This document shows, in pieces, positions 49,770 through 60,140 of a stretch of 64,000 bases of DNA; positions within the stretch are counted from its first letter, which is position 1; every line of letters starts with the position of its first letter. The stretch is from Mortierella sp. BCC40632 (Eukaryota > Mortierellomycota > Mortierellomycetes > Mortierellales > Mortierellaceae), in assembly GCA_011634665.1 (NCBI GenBank), contig WAEK01000007.1, positions 1,014,001 to 1,078,000 on the forward strand, given 5' to 3'. The notes below the pieces were generated by a model that was not told the origin of the DNA, did not search any database, and saw only the letters and a list, made by a program, of their open reading frames with translations. A program made the translations under genes and the position numbers.

Positions 49770-50716
49770 AGAAAGAGAGAAAGAGAAAAGAGCGAGAGAG
49801 TGCCTACGAGTATTTTTTTTTTTTTTTTTTTCGTGTATACTTTTCCTCTTTTCTTTTATCTTATTCCTATTTCTCCTCCTTTGCTCACCTATGTAATCAA
49901 GACTAGCGCTGTGAGATAGAGGTTCGTAGACATGAACCCCCCCTCAATACAGAAAATTGCTTTTTTTTTTTTTTTTTTTTTATTTCTTTATTATTTTCGT
50001 TTTACATCGGGGGCGTTAGTTAGGAACGCTGACTGGACTGCTGGAGAGCGAGAATCGACAGGGATCCCCCTTGCATACTTGCAGACAGTAGGCGAAGCCC
50101 AAAGTGTTGGGATCTTTCAATTAGGACAAGCCACTAATTTTCCCTTCCTTCTTGGGCTGATCCTAATCAGGGAAAAAAAGAGAGAGAGATCATCCCATTT
50201 CGCAACAAAACCTTTGACTCTCTTCTCTCCACTCTTGTAGCATTCACAGGCAAGGAGGTGCTTGAGCAGCCTCTGTCGTCTGGCACGTTCTCGCATTTAG
50301 ACCTTTTCTTCTTGTCCTCCTTTTTCTTTCATTTTCTCTTTTCTCTCTTCTACCACTCTCCCCTTTCTCCTGGACACTCTGGCTCATTCTTTCACTTTCC
50401 ATTCTACTCTTCCTCTCTCCTCTCTCCACTCTACCCTTCAGTTGCATTTCTCGACCTCTCCAACGCCCGCAATCTCCCGACGACGCCTCACTTCAACAGT
50501 CAATGTGACCAAAGCCATGAGCTCAAGACTGTTTGTAAACTGCCGTCCTTGTCCTATTCATCAGCAAGGTACTTGAAGGGCTTTCTGAACCGAGGAGCAG
50601 GTCTCATCGTTAGTTTCTCCATCCAACTGACACTGCTCTTTTTTTATTCTTATCTTTTATAAAAAAAAGTGCCTACAAGTCATTTGTCGTGTGGATCGGG
50701 AGCCCATAGTCGCACC
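49770..50716. other. Intergenic region, MAS1 to the PPR gene
   Basis: 947 bases. It holds T runs near 49814 and 49961, and a CT-rich stretch from about 50215 to 50460. No gene seen. The frame upstream of the PPR ATG is open back to about 50669 but has no ATG there. Confidence 0.6.
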
Positions 50717-53700
50717 ATGTCATATCGCGTGGGCGCGTTCTCTTCTACAGGAACAGGACTCAGGACAATGACTTTCTCCAACCCAAGGAATTTTACCCTC
50801 TTCACCCATAACACTCGAGAGGCAACCACCTGGCAGCGATATTATCGATCACTCGCCCCGTCGTCTTCACCTCGACCTATCCGATTTTCCATTCATACCC
50901 CACCCCACAGCCGTACAAATCATTCATGGTTTCTTTCAGGAACTGGCGTGCACTCAATACCCTTTTCCTCATCTTCAACATCCTCACCATTATCATCTCT
51001 TTCATTGTCATCGTCATCAACACTATCGTCGTTGTCCAGTCGGGGTCTCTCAGGATTAGCCTCAAAGTCGACGAGTGCCTTGTCTAGGTCCCCCAACACC
51101 ACAAAGCGGTTCTCGTCTACCGCTTCTGTAGAATCCCAAGGATGTACAACACCCCCTACTCTGCCTCGATCGACCCCCTCCCAATCAGCAGAATCGAATC
51201 ATGCATGGCATATTCCATCGCGAGTATCCTACCAGTCCCACCCATCGTTACATGTACAGCAGTCTTTAACCTTGTCTCAGAGATTGTCCCTGCTCCAAAA
51301 CTCGGATCCACTACCACTACCGCTTGCACTCAAGCTCTTTAGCCCCACAACAGGAGCTTCCTCAACAACCACTACCGCCGCCCAGGCTTCACTTTCCCGC
51401 CTGCAATTGAACAGTGCATTTCAACCGCCCCCCGCCGTTCTGGGATCACAACCAATGTTCTACCTTGCAAGGCAATTCCCCATCTTGGCCGAACAAGAGC
51501 TAAAGGCGATCCCCAAAAAGACTGCGCTCGACTACTCTAGTTTTCTGATCGGAGCCATGTCTACGTCTTATCCTTCGCCAACTACACTCCGGGCGGTAAT
51601 GCGTCAGTTTAAAAACTTTTTAAAGGACTCGACCAGAGCCGGATCGACGATGGAGCTACCCAGAGCGCGGATATGGACTCAAGTGATCCGAGGATTGATC
51701 TGGATGAAAGAATATCGACGCGCAAGGGTCTTGATCCATATGACTCAGCGAATGGGGATCCGACCGACAGGGTATGCCTGGCGAGCGATTTGTCGTGGTT
51801 GGATTGAACAGGGTCAACTCGAGCAGGCAGAGGCTCTGGCAGCCAAAGTGTTTACAAACCCTTCTCTATCACACGACTATCAATTCGAGGAACGACCATA
51901 TTATTTTACAGACATGCCCTCGGGTGCTTCTGCCTTGGATCTTTCTCCTCCAGGGACGAGTCCAAGACCGGCGAGACCACCTCCAGTTCACCTTGGTGAG
52001 TCTCGACCAGCTCCAGGATCTCGTTCTGGACTGACTGGATCGCCCTTGTCCTCGTCTTCTTCCAACGCACGCCTCACGCGTCGGTCTCCCATGGCTCCCA
52101 ACTCGGCTCCGCTCTTCTTGGTGATCGAGGCTCTGGCAGAGCAAGGAGATATGGAACGAGCACGGTACTGGTTTGATCAGGTGCCTGAGAGTGAATTGAC
52201 AGATCTCTTGACAAGTGATATGGTCCATGGTTACTTGCGGGCGGGTCAAAAGAGCAAGGCTCAAGAAGTGATCCGGATCATGGCTCGGGCTGGTATCAAA
52301 CCGACTGCGATCGTCTTTAACCCGATTGTTGAACATGCGGTTCAGAAATTAGGAATGGAGACAGCAGAAGGGATGGTGAAGGATATGGTTCGGCTGAGGA
52401 TTTATTTGAACTTGTTTACTTACAAGGTATTGATCAAGGGTTACTTGGCATCGGGCCAACAGGACAAGGCGTTGGAATGTATTGATCGGATGCGCGTCTC
52501 GGGGATTGAACCTGATCGAGCCCTTGGACGAATGATCTTGGATGGGTTCTTGAAAGAGGATGATATCCATCCTGTCAGTCTTGGATTTGAGGAGACAAAA
52601 ATGAGTTTGACCAAGAAGGGAGATGATGGCCCTCCTTTGATCATGAACATGGACCGGATTCAGACTGAGCAAATGACTAAAGTGTCTCTGCCTTCGGATC
52701 TTTTGAGTCAACCTGGATGGAGTCAACAATGCCTTAAATGGATCAAGGGTCGGGATCTGGAACCTGTTGAAGAGATGCTACAATTGGCGCTGGATCAAGC
52801 CGTTGATGAGTTCCAGGGCTCTAGAGCATCACCCTCCAAGCTGGATACAGAGGTAGTTCAGGTGATTCGAGGTCTTGCTCAGGAGGGATTGATGGACCGA
52901 GCACGATACTGGTTCGAATATATGGCCCGGGCTGAGGCTCGAAAGACCGACTACAATCTCAATACCAACAACAGCACGAAAGGGATGACGACTACAACCG
53001 ATATGATGGTTGGGTTGGTCAACGAATTGGTCGCGGGATATGTCCGATGTTTTAAGCCAGACGAAGCCCAGGGGATGATTGCGCTTGCATCTGAGCAAGG
53101 GATTCAACCAACAGTGGAAACGATCCATTCGATCCTTGATTGGTCGACAGGAGGGCAAGACATGGAGGAGGCAGAGCAGATCGTGAGTCGAATGGACCAA
53201 GCCGGGATTCAACCAGACTGTCGAACATTCGAGATTCTTTGTCTTGGCTATGCGGCACGGGGAGAACTAGATGGACTGAGACAGAGTCTTGCTCGTATGG
53301 AGAAAGCTACGGGATATGCAGGAGAGAATGTAGACCCTGCCTTGGTAGAGATCTGTCAAGAGATGCTTGGAGATGAGAATCCGTTAGACTCTACAAAAAC
53401 ATCAACATCAACAGTAACGACAGGCGTGTTTGAGCGGTTGTGTGCCCGATGGGTTGGAAGAGAACAGATGGATCAAGCGGAGCAATTGATCGAGCGATTG
53501 ATCGAGAATGAGAATGTTGGTCGGGACAAGATCCCGTACAAGACCATGATTCAAGGATGGATCGAATCTAGTCAAAGGAACTCTCCTCTCTCCTCCACAA
53601 CTCTTGATGCCATCTTCACCGAGCCTCTGGAGTCATCCAAGGTCAAGTCGATAACAGGTGACCACAGATCGGATTTGGCCTCCGAGTCAGTACCCAGTAG

Positions 53701-54718
53701 CAAGAGTCTCCGACAAGAGATGGCACAACGCAAAGAGGGCGTCATGAGGATGAAGAGGGCACGGGCCTGGTTCGATCGAGTCCCACGAGAGGGAATGACA
53801 CCCGACCTGGTGAACGAAATGATGCATGGGTACCTTGCCCTAGGGCTTGAGAGCGAGTCGGAGCAATTGATTGGATGGATGGCAGCCGAGAAGATCAAGC
53901 CGAATGTTGAGACGTACAATCATATTATGCGACACACGGTTCTGAAGGTGTCGATGACCGCTGCAGAGGCCTTGTTGCAAAAGATGGAGAGCAGAGGAGG
54001 AGGAGGAGGAGGAGGAGAACGCTTGGGACCGAATGTCGAGACATGGAACCTGTTGATCCGTGGATATGTAATGCGAGGCGAGTTGAGCAAAGCGTTGGCT
54101 TGTTTGGATCGGATGATGGGTCGGGCCGAAGAGCAGCCGCCATCCAAGAGAATGACCACCAGGGCGAGTCAATCCAAGTCGACGACTGTTGAGGCGGAGG
54201 AAATTCGGGGGAAATCCGAAAAAGTAGAGAAGGAACCAACAACAGCGACCGTCCGACCTTTTCGGGGCAAGAACACGACGATGGCAAGGACGATTGTGAA
54301 ACCGAATGAACAGACGATCGAGATTCTCTTGGCAGGCTTTGGAGCAGTGGCAAGGATGCCACAGGGCGAAGGAGATTATGAAAGAGCCCTGGATCTGTAC
54401 CGGAGCCGGGTCGAGCGGCAAGAGCATCAACGAATTCTGCTCCTTGAAGGATTGAGAGCCGTGGATGGTGAAAGAGACAGTAGTGAGGATAGAGGAGCTG
54501 AGGATGGAGAGAGGAAGGAGTTAGATACTGATCAGCTTTTGAAGCGATGGGAGGTCTGGCAGAGCCAGCAGCAGCAACAGCAGCAGGCTCGCGGAGGAGA
54601 GCGTGGAGACCTTTGGATGACAGACCTAGACTGGAGAGCCGAGCTGCAATGGGAGGAGACGCTCGAGATTGAGCGGAGTCGCGAGCGCGAACTTTCTGGC
54701 AAGAGTTTGGTAGACTAG
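50717..54718 (+). CDS. Large pentatricopeptide-repeat (PPR) protein, probably mitochondrial
   Basis: Single-exon frame of 1333 residues from ATG 50717 (MSYRVGAFSSTGTGLRTMTF) to TAG. The N-terminus is rich in Arg/Ser/Thr and poor in acids, fitting a mitochondrial targeting peptide, then Ser-rich disorder to about 200. Degenerate 35-residue helical repeats run from about 300 to 1230. Clear examples are FTYKVLIKGYLASGQQDKAL, then CIDRMRVSGIEPD near 575-610, and TFEILCLGYAARGELDGLRQ near 835. Repeated phrases such as MERARYWF, MDRARYWFEY and RARAWFDRVP suggest duplicated blocks. PPR proteins bind organelle RNA and act in its stability, processing or translation. The specific RNA target cannot be told. 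The C-terminal ~100 residues are charged with a Gln run. No SMR or DYW domain seen. Confidence 0.88.
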   Translation: MSYRVGAFSSTGTGLRTMTFSNPRNFTLFTHNTREATTWQRYYRSLAPSSSPRPIRFSIHTPPHSRTNHSWFLSGTGVHSIPFSSSSTSSPLSSLSLSSSSTLSSLSSRGLSGLASKSTSALSRSPNTTKRFSSTASVESQGCTTPPTLPRSTPSQSAESNHAWHIPSRVSYQSHPSLHVQQSLTLSQRLSLLQNSDPLPLPLALKLFSPTTGASSTTTTAAQASLSRLQLNSAFQPPPAVLGSQPMFYLARQFPILAEQELKAIPKKTALDYSSFLIGAMSTSYPSPTTLRAVMRQFKNFLKDSTRAGSTMELPRARIWTQVIRGLIWMKEYRRARVLIHMTQRMGIRPTGYAWRAICRGWIEQGQLEQAEALAAKVFTNPSLSHDYQFEERPYYFTDMPSGASALDLSPPGTSPRPARPPPVHLGESRPAPGSRSGLTGSPLSSSSSNARLTRRSPMAPNSAPLFLVIEALAEQGDMERARYWFDQVPESELTDLLTSDMVHGYLRAGQKSKAQEVIRIMARAGIKPTAIVFNPIVEHAVQKLGMETAEGMVKDMVRLRIYLNLFTYKVLIKGYLASGQQDKALECIDRMRVSGIEPDRALGRMILDGFLKEDDIHPVSLGFEETKMSLTKKGDDGPPLIMNMDRIQTEQMTKVSLPSDLLSQPGWSQQCLKWIKGRDLEPVEEMLQLALDQAVDEFQGSRASPSKLDTEVVQVIRGLAQEGLMDRARYWFEYMARAEARKTDYNLNTNNSTKGMTTTTDMMVGLVNELVAGYVRCFKPDEAQGMIALASEQGIQPTVETIHSILDWSTGGQDMEEAEQIVSRMDQAGIQPDCRTFEILCLGYAARGELDGLRQSLARMEKATGYAGENVDPALVEICQEMLGDENPLDSTKTSTSTVTTGVFERLCARWVGREQMDQAEQLIERLIENENVGRDKIPYKTMIQGWIESSQRNSPLSSTTLDAIFTEPLESSKVKSITGDHRSDLASESVPSSKSLRQEMAQRKEGVMRMKRARAWFDRVPREGMTPDLVNEMMHGYLALGLESESEQLIGWMAAEKIKPNVETYNHIMRHTVLKVSMTAAEALLQKMESRGGGGGGGERLGPNVETWNLLIRGYVMRGELSKALACLDRMMGRAEEQPPSKRMTTRASQSKSTTVEAEEIRGKSEKVEKEPTTATVRPFRGKNTTMARTIVKPNEQTIEILLAGFGAVARMPQGEGDYERALDLYRSRVERQEHQRILLLEGLRAVDGERDSSEDRGAEDGERKELDTDQLLKRWEVWQSQQQQQQQARGGERGDLWMTDLDWRAELQWEETLEIERSRERELSGKSLVD

Positions 54719-55418
54719 TTCCACTTTTTTTTTTTTTTTTTTTTTTTTTATTTATTTATTTATTATTTGTTGGAAGGAAAGAAAGAAAAATGTACACTAT
54801 TCTACTATCTCAAAGAGATGCAGTTGTTCTGTGTGCATGGCATGGCATTTGCATGGAATGACAACGGTGAGGTTGCTTTTTTCTCCTCTCTCTCTCTCTC
54901 TCTCTCTCCTTGAGCTCGCGGCTCGCTCGCTCGATTTTTTTTTTTTTTTTTTTTTTTTTTGCTCACATGCCTTGTGGTACATTGAGGACACCTTAGGGCT
55001 GCAAAGTAAGCCGAGACAGGGGGTCGACTATCTACCATGGTTAGACTCGGGTATCGGAGAGAAGGGAGCAAACTCTGGCGGCGCGCTCCCTTGTGGCCAA
55101 GGGAGAGGGATTAGAACAAGGGAGAGAAAGAAAGAGAGAGAAAGAGAGAGAAAGAGACAGAGAGAAAGATGAGAGGAAACAGGGACTAGCAGAAGGGGAC
55201 CATGAGTTGCCACACGATTCATTGTCGAGTCAACTGCCCATCTGCGGAGAGAAAGACAGCGGGCTGAGAAAGAAAGAGAAAAGGTAAGCAGACGATTACC
55301 CAGGGAAGGGAGGATCGGAGGACGCGCGTGTATTATGTGTTTGTCTGAGTGTATGTGTGTTGTTTATAAGGACGTGTGTGGATGCAGGCCTTCTGCAGCA
55401 CGGGTCTCTCCCTCCCTT

Positions 55419-55452
<34 letters not shown>

Positions 55453-56690
55453 CCTTCTCTGTCTTGTTTGTCTGTCTATCTATCTGTCCCGTATACCCTA
55501 CTCCCTCTTCTTCTTGTAGAGCCATCAGTCGAGCGCCCTGAACCCCGATTATGGTTTGGCCCGCGCCCACAAAAAGCAAAAAAGAAAAAGAGAGCGTGGT
55601 GGCGATGGTGGCGGAACCTCACCTATGACGGCGTTCAAGACTCGGGCCGAGGGCTCGCAATCATAGCAAGCTGCAATTGATGTCGCTGCTGTGTGCATCC
55701 CTTGAAGAGGAAGAGATTGGTCCTCCCCCATCGACAAAGTCATCGAGAGCCTCGCCTAACCTGGCAGACTCGATCATGAAGGAAAGAGGATGATGATGGA
55801 TGCAATGGTCACACACACGCATACACAAGAGTCCAGGGCCAGACCAGGCTATGGATGGACCTGACAGGGGGACACCAAGCAGGAAGGAAAGGGGGAGGAA
55901 ATGAGCAGGCGATGCGCATACATGTGGGCACGGTGCGCCAAAAGCTCGAATCTGAGCAGAGGATAGGAGGAAGAGGAGGGTATGAGAAGAAAGATGACCG
56001 CAAAAGGGAAGGGGCGGGGAGGTGTGATACGAGGGCTCGGCAAACAACAAGCAATTGGGTCTCCTCGGACGCGGATGCTGCAGTATTAGGCCCATGGGGG
56101 GGGGGAGAGAAGACGCCAGTCGTTCTTTTATGATTTGTCCCTTTTTATTATTGTTGCATCGACTTGGGGTGTTTGAAGAGTTACACGGGAAGGGATACTG
56201 GTCAATCCCGATCCTTCTTCTAACCCCTCCCCAGTCAACCAACCAGTCCCTCCCAGTAGCTTAGCTCGAAAGGAACAAGAGCTCAGATCGCCTTTTCTCT
56301 CTGCCAAAAATGAGAGAGGTCGTGACTGACGAAAGGGACAAAGGCTGTGCTCGTCTCTCACACAGTCTTGGAACAACATCGCGTGTGTATTCGCGCCGAG
56401 AGAAGACGTACACAGTCTGTGGCTGTTGTTTTTTTTTATCGGCGGCAGGGCTGGGAAAGGAAGGAGAGTGGTCTGGGCCAACAGGTGCGATGGGACAAAA
56501 GAAAAAGAAAAGCAAGAGGACCCGATGGCAATGAGAGGCAATAGGATGGGGACCTGGTGGGTGATCAGATGGGCGGTGCACAGCAATACCAGCAAGAGCA
56601 GCCACGAGCACAAGCGGAGAGAGTGAGAGAGAGGAGGGAGGAGTTTGGGGAGTAAAAGAGCATGAGAGAGAGAGAGAGAGAGAGAAAGCT

Positions 56691-56759
<69 letters not shown>

Positions 56760-56923
56760 ATCAGAGAGAGAGAAAGAGTCAGATTCCTCTTCCTCTTTTC
56801 GGAGGATTCGTGGGCTCCATCATCCCCCCCCGAGGTCGAGCTCTCTCTCTGGCGGCGATTCCCTCACGCCCGGGACAAGGAGGGACAGGGAAGGGGAGGG
56901 GGGACACGACTGAAAAGAAAGAA

Positions 56924-56969
<46 letters not shown>

Positions 56970-57247
56970 TGGATCATCGTCAAGGTGAGAGCTGGCCGCC
57001 ATCCTTCTTTAGATCGACCGCCCGCCCTGCCCTGTTTTTTCCCTTCCCCGACCCAGCGACCCCACCGGGACGCTGACACAGCCACGAGCAACCGGCGCAT
57101 CGTTTTTTACTTTCTTCCTCTTCTTTCTCTTCCTCTCCCCCTCTCTCTTTCTTCTCTCTCTCTCTCTCTTTTCTCTCTCTCTCTTCTCTCATCTTTTCCT
57201 ATCCCCCATCTCCATCCCCACACACACACGCCCCGTCTTGCTCGCCA
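54719..57247. other. Intergenic region with GA-rich arrays
   Basis: 2.5 kb between two genes in the same direction. It holds T runs near 54727 and 54936, (CT)n near 54885-54908 and 55422-55446, GA-rich DNA at 55120-55170, a G run near 56096-56105, and GA arrays at 56663-56687, 56711-56755 and 56921-56970. CT-rich sequence at 57100-57240 is the likely leader of the next gene. No gene seen. Confidence 0.55.
56711..56755. repeat. (GA)n microsatellite
   Basis: Uninterrupted GA array of about 45 bases following an A run; similar shorter arrays flank it. Confidence 0.95.
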
Positions 57248-59110
57248 ATGAACATAAGCCTCTTCAAGTCCAAAAAGAAGGATGAGCCCCTTGCCCCGGC
57301 CCAGAAGGCTTCATCGCCACCTTCGCCCACTTCGGCCACGCGCCAGCGCACTTCCCATCACCAGTACCAGCAACAACAGCCACAGCAACAGCCTCAACAG
57401 CAGCCGTCCCAGGCCCAGGCCCAAGGCCAACAGGGCCAGGGCCAACCACTCCGCCAACCAAAGCAGCGCGCTCCATCCATCAATGGTCAGAGCCAGGGCC
57501 CACCTCTTAACCCAGGCAACCCACGAGCCAGCAATAGCAACCTGAGCGACTCCCTCCAACAACAGCAGCAACAGACCTCGTCAACACAGCAGCAATACCA
57601 TCATGGACGAGACCCAGAAAGCGGCTCACTCAAGTCGTCGGTGCTTGGCCATGGCGGCGCGAGCGGAGCACAACCACCCTCACAAGGCGGCTCTTCCCCT
57701 TACAAGGACGACGGCACTTTCAAGTCACAACCAATTGCCTACGCCAATGGCAGCGGTAACGGTACAGGAGCCGAGGACAAGGAAAGTGTCTATCTCAACT
57801 CAAACAGCAGCCTGAATGCTCTCACAACCGCAACCATGAACCTTGGTCTCGGAGGTGCCCCACCCGAGGGTGGCAACAGCAGCAACGGTAGCATCGATGC
57901 TAATGACAGTAATAACCCCAACTTTTTACCCAACATGCACGACTATGGTACTGGAGATGGCTCACACGGCCCGGGCGCAGGCGCCGGTGGTGCGGGCTCG
58001 GGCGGAAATGGAGGCAATAACGGTAACGGAGGCAATAACGGTGGCGGTGGCGGTGGCGCTCCAGGAACCTCAACAGACGCTCGCAAGCTCCAGGAAGAGT
58101 TGACCAACTGGCGCAAGTTGCAGGAGCAAGCGCAGGAGACGATCCAGAGCCTCCGGATAAAGCTCACTCAGACGTCTCAGGAAAACCGGGAGCTGAACGC
58201 GAGTCTGAACCAGGTCTCGAGTGATCGACTGATGCTCCAGGAGATGGTCCACAAGCGTGACAAGGAGATGGATGAGCTTCGGTCAAAATATCTGAACGAT
58301 GTCCGGCAGATTCGAGCCACAGACGATGACCACTCGACAATCGAGCAAAGAGTCCGGGTGTTGACGGCCGCCATCTTGCAGCTCACGAAATCAGCCGCAG
58401 GTGATCGCTCAATCAACATCAATGAGGAGCCAACAATCCGGATGGTACGCAAGGAATTCAAGTTCAAGAACACGGAACGACATGTGTTGAACATGTTTGT
58501 GGAAAAGTTTGTCATGGACCTATTGCTCAAATATGTCTTTGTTCGACCGTTCTATGTGGGTTTTGTCCTGGCGAACCAATACAAGGAGCTTCATGATTGG
58601 ATGTTGAGCCATGAGTTCCCTGACCAGGCGGTCCGATTCCGACAACAACTTTGTTTTATGGCAGCCAAAGCCCCTGTTGTCCAGGAAGAAGCCGTTTCAT
58701 CCTCGCAAGAAGTTGCCAAGGTCATTAACAACTATTTGACAAAGTACTATATCAACTTTAATGGACAAGCCAAGGTACGAAAAAAAAAAGCACGGTTTGT
58801 TTTTTCTTTCTTTCTTGTTCCGTATCCTTGCTTGTAAACTGACTAGGACATTATTAAACCCCCATGAATTTCCTTTCTTTAACAGGTGCAAGACCTGGTA
58901 ACAAAGGCTGTTGAGCTGAGTCTGACCATGAGAGGCCAACAGGCAGAGATCAAAGCGTGCACAGTCGAGCCCGGTTCCGAGTTTGATCCTGAAAGGATGG
59001 TGCATGCACCAAGGAGCAAGGAGGGCAAGAAAGTCCTGATCTGTATCATACCCTGTTTTGTCGACACAAATGGCGTGGTCGTTGGAAAGGCCAAGGTCGT
59101 TTGTGGTTAG
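57248..59110 (+). CDS. Coiled-coil protein with a conserved C-terminal domain, possibly GIL1/IRKI-like
   Basis: Exons 57248-58774 and 58886-59110, 583 residues. The N-terminal 270 residues are low-complexity: Gln-rich runs, Ser/Asn/Gly, and a Gly/Asn repeat near 240-275. A coiled coil follows at about 280-365 (LQEELTNWRKLQEQAQETIQ and later heptads). From about 370 the protein is globular: FKFKNTERHVLNMFVEKFVM, a segment RPFYVGFVLANQYKELHDW, and an end with VEPGSEFDPERM and VLICIIPCFV near the stop. That order, acidic-aromatic middle, a RGSxF-like patch, then a VxPGF-like strand, recalls the C-terminal domain of plant GIL1/IRKI proteins, but this is from memory and weak. Function is unknown. 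It is convergent with the IQGAP-like gene. Confidence 0.7.
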
Positions 59111-60140
59111 AGGAGGAAAAAAAATGCGTTGTCAAGAATCGAGGAAAAGGGGATATGTCCTTCTCTGTGATTATGCGTGTGTTGGCAAAAGCGCGGGGAG
59201 AAAGGAGGGAGAGAGGACTGGAAGGGAGGAAAAGTAGGCAAACATGGAACGAAAGGAAAACAAAACAAAACAAAAAAAGTTTTAATATACCGCGTTATTT
59301 TCTCTCCCTCTCTCTCTCTCTCGCTCTCTCTCTCTCTCTATCAAAAGAAAAGACAGAAAGCGTGGTCTTGGCCAAAGCAGAAGAAGGAAGACCACAAGTA
59401 TCATCAGAACAGATTTAAACAAAGAAAACATAATTTGATCACATTCAAAACGGCGTTTTTTTTTTTTTTGGAGAGGTGGATTGATGCTCTGCTGACTTGA
59501 GGGAAGGTCGAGTCTGCCTAGAGTCGTTCCACCACCTCCTCGCCTGTTATTCCCCTTTCTTTTTAGGAGATGGAGAATCGATGCTTGCCTGTGCACAACT
59601 GAGAGGATTTAGTCCGCACAGTTCAGTCAAGTGGACGCTCTATGAAGAAGAGGAGAAAGTATGACGAGCAACCGTCTATTTAGTGGAGCAAAATTCACGA
59701 ATGAACTGTCGTGGTCCACTGGTTGCAAATTATCACACTCTGTCCTCAATTATTCCTTCACGGCTTTATTTTGGTACCAGAAATTTCCTCACCTCCCCTC
59801 CCTGGAGGAGGACGAACCACCGCTTAGAGATGAGTGGAAAGTACAGAACAGTCATATTTGTCGTTTGGTAGGGACTATCCCAGTCGAGTTTTATTGAGCT
59901 TTTCTTTCTTTCTTTTTTTTTTCTTCTTTCTTTTTTAGAGGGATCTGATAAACCGGCTCTTGAACCTCTCTCAAGCTTATTAGATGTAGAATCTATAACA
60001 GAAAGGAGAAAAAGAGAAAGAAAAGGTTCATATGGTGCACTTAGTCAGTGCGGGATCTTGGTTCTTCCTACTTCATACAAATCATTTATCGCCTGTCATT
60101 CCAAAAGAAGAAAAAAATTAAAAGAAACCTCAAAAGATAC
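59111..60140. other. Convergent intergenic region
   Basis: 1.03 kb between the 3' ends of the coiled-coil gene (+) and the IQGAP-like gene (-). It holds a CT array near 59304-59340, T runs near 59458-59470 and 59918-59928, and no supportable gene. The frame at 59661-59897 has no family feature. Confidence 0.6.

Noticed and set aside
50669..50716. GTG-started upstream extension of the PPR frame
   Set aside because: Nuclear genes in fungi start at ATG; the first in-frame ATG is 50717 and a targeting-peptide-like sequence follows it.
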